Source: Niastella koreensis GR20-10
GTDB taxonomy: Bacteria > Bacteroidota > Bacteroidia > Chitinophagales > Chitinophagaceae
DNA: 64,000 bases
Direction: 5' to 3'
NCBI RefSeq assembly: GCF_000246855.1
Contig: NC_016609.1
Coordinates: 372,001 to 436,000 of the forward strand
Both the position numbers and the translations under genes were made by a program. Shown here piece after piece: positions 62,330 through 64,000 of this stretch. The notes beneath the pieces are model-generated. The model ran no database searches. It was not told the DNA's origin and was given only the letters and a program-made list of their open reading frames with translations. Position 1 is the stretch's first letter. Every line of letters begins with the position of its first letter.

Positions 62330-62848
62330 ATGATCCAAATACGAACGGCCAGAGAAACTGACCTGGAAGCTATCCTGGAGATTTACAACGACGCGGTGCT
62401 GAATACTACCGCGGTGTACGACTATGAAGCGCATACGCTGGAAATGCGGAAGCAGTGGTTCCGGATAAAAGAGGCGCAGGGCTTCCCGGTATTTGTAGCC
62501 TCAGCAGGCGGACAGGTAATAGGTTTTAGTTCCATTGGGCCGTGGCGTGCGTGGGCAGCGTATAAATATTCAGTGGAGAATTCGATCTATGTAGCGGCCA
62601 GTCAACGGGGTAAAGGCATTGGTAAACTGTTGCTGCAGCCATTGATAAAAGCAGCGGAGGAACTGGACATGCATACCATTGTGGCAGGCATTGACTCCAC
62701 CAATGCAGTGAGTATAAGATTGCACGAGCGTTTTGGATTTAAAGAAGTAGGCCATTTTACCCAGGTGGGTTATAAGTTTGGTCGCTGGCTCGACCTCACC
62801 TTTATGCAGTTGATGCTAAAAACACCTGCAGAACCGGTAGAAGGATAA
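62330..62848 (+). CDS. GNAT acetyltransferase in the trp operon
   Basis: A 172-residue GCN5-type acetyltransferase of the phosphinothricin/MddA-like group: IRTARETDLEAILEIYND, SIYVAASQRGKGIGKLLLQ (acetyl-CoA loop), and RLHERFGFKEVGHFTQVGYKFGRWLDL. Members acetylate phosphinothricin, methionine sulfoximine or other amino acids. It starts 9 bases after trpF and ends 19 before trpB, so it is cotranscribed with them. Its role beside tryptophan synthesis is unknown; tryptophan-like amino acids are possible substrates. Confidence 0.9.
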   Translation: MIQIRTARETDLEAILEIYNDAVLNTTAVYDYEAHTLEMRKQWFRIKEAQGFPVFVASAGGQVIGFSSIGPWRAWAAYKYSVENSIYVAASQRGKGIGKLLLQPLIKAAEELDMHTIVAGIDSTNAVSIRLHERFGFKEVGHFTQVGYKFGRWLDLTFMQLMLKTPAEPVEG

Positions 62849-62867
62849 TACTTAAACAATTTTGAAA

Positions 62868-64000
62868 ATGACGACAACAACAACATATCAACAACCAAAT
62901 GTACAGGGGTATTATGGAAAGTTCGGTGGCGCATTCATTCCCGAAATGCTGCACCGCAATGTGGAAGAGCTGCGTTCAAAATACCTCGACATTATTTACG
63001 ATCCTGCTTTCCAGAAAGAATATAAGGCTCTGTTGCACGATTATGTAGGCCGGCCTTCGCCGCTGTATTATGCCAAACGCCTGAGTGAACAATACGGTAC
63101 GCAGATTTACCTGAAACGGGAAGACCTGTGTCATACCGGTTCGCATAAACTGAATAATGCCCTCGGCCAGATCTTACTGGCAGAGCGCCTGGGCAAAAAA
63201 CGCATTATCGCCGAAACCGGCGCCGGCCAACACGGTGTGGCTACCGCCACTGTATGTGCGTTGAAAGGAGTGGAGTGTATTGTGTATATGGGTGAAAAAG
63301 ACATCGAGCGGCAGGCGCCCAATGTGGCCCGCATGAAAATGCTGGGCGCTACGGTGATCCCTGCAACCAGCGGCAGCAAAACATTGAAAGATGCTACCAA
63401 TGAAGCTATCCGCGACTGGATCAACAATCCCGTGGATACTCACTATATAATTGGCAGTGTGGTTGGACCGCACCCATATCCTGATATGGTAGCACGTTTT
63501 CAAAGTATCATCAGTGAAGAAATCCGTTACCAGTTAAAAGAACAGGCAGGTACTGAATTGCCTTCCCACGTACTGGCCTGTGTAGGCGGCGGCAGTAATG
63601 CAGCCGGTACATTTTATCATTTCCTGGAAGAGCCAACCGTACAACTGGTAGCTGTAGAAGCGGCCGGACATGGCGTACACAGCGGCTTAAGCGCTGCTAC
63701 CACGCAGTTAGGTAAGCCAGGGGTATTGCATGGCAGCAAAAGCCTGGTAATGCAAACCGAAGATGGACAGGTGGTAGAACCACACAGCATTTCTGCAGGG
63801 CTTGATTACCCGGGCATTGGACCATTGCATGCCAACCTGTATGATTCAGGCCGCGGCGTGTTCTTAAGCGCTACCGATGAAGAAGCTTTACAGGCAGCCT
63901 TTAACCTGGCGCAAAAAGAAGGCATCATCCCCGCGTTGGAAAGTTCCCACGCCCTGGCCAGCCTGGAGTTTCTGAACCCGCTGAAACCTAAAAAAACAGA
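62868..64000 (+). CDS. trpB: Tryptophan synthase beta chain (partial)
   Basis: The first 377 codons of TrpB, cut by the window end; the normal length is about 395-400. It condenses indole with serine. The PLP lysine is Lys94 in [23 protein letters not shown] binds the PLP phosphate and ESSHALA is near the C-terminus. trpA is expected just beyond the window. ATG at 62868 fits [21 protein letters not shown]. Confidence 0.97.
   Translation, partial: MTTTTTYQQPNVQGYYGKFGGAFIPEMLHRNVEELRSKYLDIIYDPAFQKEYKALLHDYVGRPSPLYYAKRLSEQYGTQIYLKREDLCHTGSHKLNNALGQILLAERLGKKRIIAETGAGQHGVATATVCALKGVECIVYMGEKDIERQAPNVARMKMLGATVIPATSGSKTLKDATNEAIRDWINNPVDTHYIIGSVVGPHPYPDMVARFQSIISEEIRYQLKEQAGTELPSHVLACVGGGSNAAGTFYHFLEEPTVQLVAVEAAGHGVHSGLSAATTQLGKPGVLHGSKSLVMQTEDGQVVEPHSISAGLDYPGIGPLHANLYDSGRGVFLSATDEEALQAAFNLAQKEGIIPALESSHALASLEFLNPLKPKKT

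Overview
The window looks like a chromosomal segment of a Bacteroidota bacterium, most likely family Chitinophagaceae (Niastella/Chitinophaga-like). The grounds are TonB-dependent receptors with carboxypeptidase-like N-domains, type IX secretion C-terminal domains, DUF4954 and DUF4403 proteins, GIN-domain (DUF2807) protein, BlaI/M56 pair, and promoters of the Bacteroidota type (TTTG, about 20 bases, TAnnTTTG). The family name is an inference from protein style and was not tested by a database search. There is no rRNA operon, prophage, integrase or transposase; one tRNA gene is present.

Layout. 1-9 kb: malate dehydrogenase, a thiol-disulfide protein, a BlaI/BlaR-like pair with two operator dyads, EF-P with an unusual tip loop, acetyl-CoA carboxylase accB-accC, IspH. 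9-17.5 kb: a GH13 glycosidase, a DegQ/HtrA protease, acyl-CoA reductase diverging from two tandem ferredoxins, D-Ala-D-Ala ligase, and two PASTA proteins flanking a rhodanese. 17.5-21 kb: a TonB receptor under a TPP riboswitch, hence probably for thiamine uptake, a GIN-domain protein and an XRE regulator. 21.3-23.7 kb is the strangest part: a 15-unit A-tract array with a mean period of 21.0 bp, a single-domain GIY-YIG nuclease, and a tRNA-fMet gene embedded among seven tRNA-like repeats, each carrying a TCCGCC-NNNN-GGCGGA hairpin. 23.7-37 kb: Era and Der GTPases, a secreted T9SS protein, DUF4954, GlmS, an S9 peptidase, MgtE and a SET protein. 37-51 kb: an ECF sigma factor overlapping a TM-plus-beta-barrel protein, DUF4403, M48 protease, bestrophin, a TPR lipoprotein, Rpe, a methyltransferase, a Gfo/Idh/MocA oxidoreductase and small proteins. 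51-57 kb: a second TonB-type receptor, two stand-alone T9SS-CTD-like proteins, PdxJ and small genes. 57.4-64 kb: a tryptophan operon, trpL-trpE-trpG-trpD-trpC-trpF-GNAT-trpB (cut by the window end), preceded by a ribosome-dependent attenuator.

How parts work together. The trp genes form one pathway unit whose leader peptide has three tandem Trp codons; the antiterminator strand lies in the last codons of that peptide. TrpG carries an in-frame insert of about 47 residues that resembles the intergenic repeat words of this genome. Many gene ends carry hairpins built from such word families (GTTAAC/GTTGAC, AAAGCCTAAAGC, AATATCGAATGTC, GGCAATAGACAAT and others), which probably serve as terminators. 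The best candidate for an undescribed system is the 22.2-23.6 kb locus: phased A-tracts, GIY-YIG nuclease and tRNA-fMet mimics, transcribed on the minus strand from a strong promoter that overlaps the era promoter.
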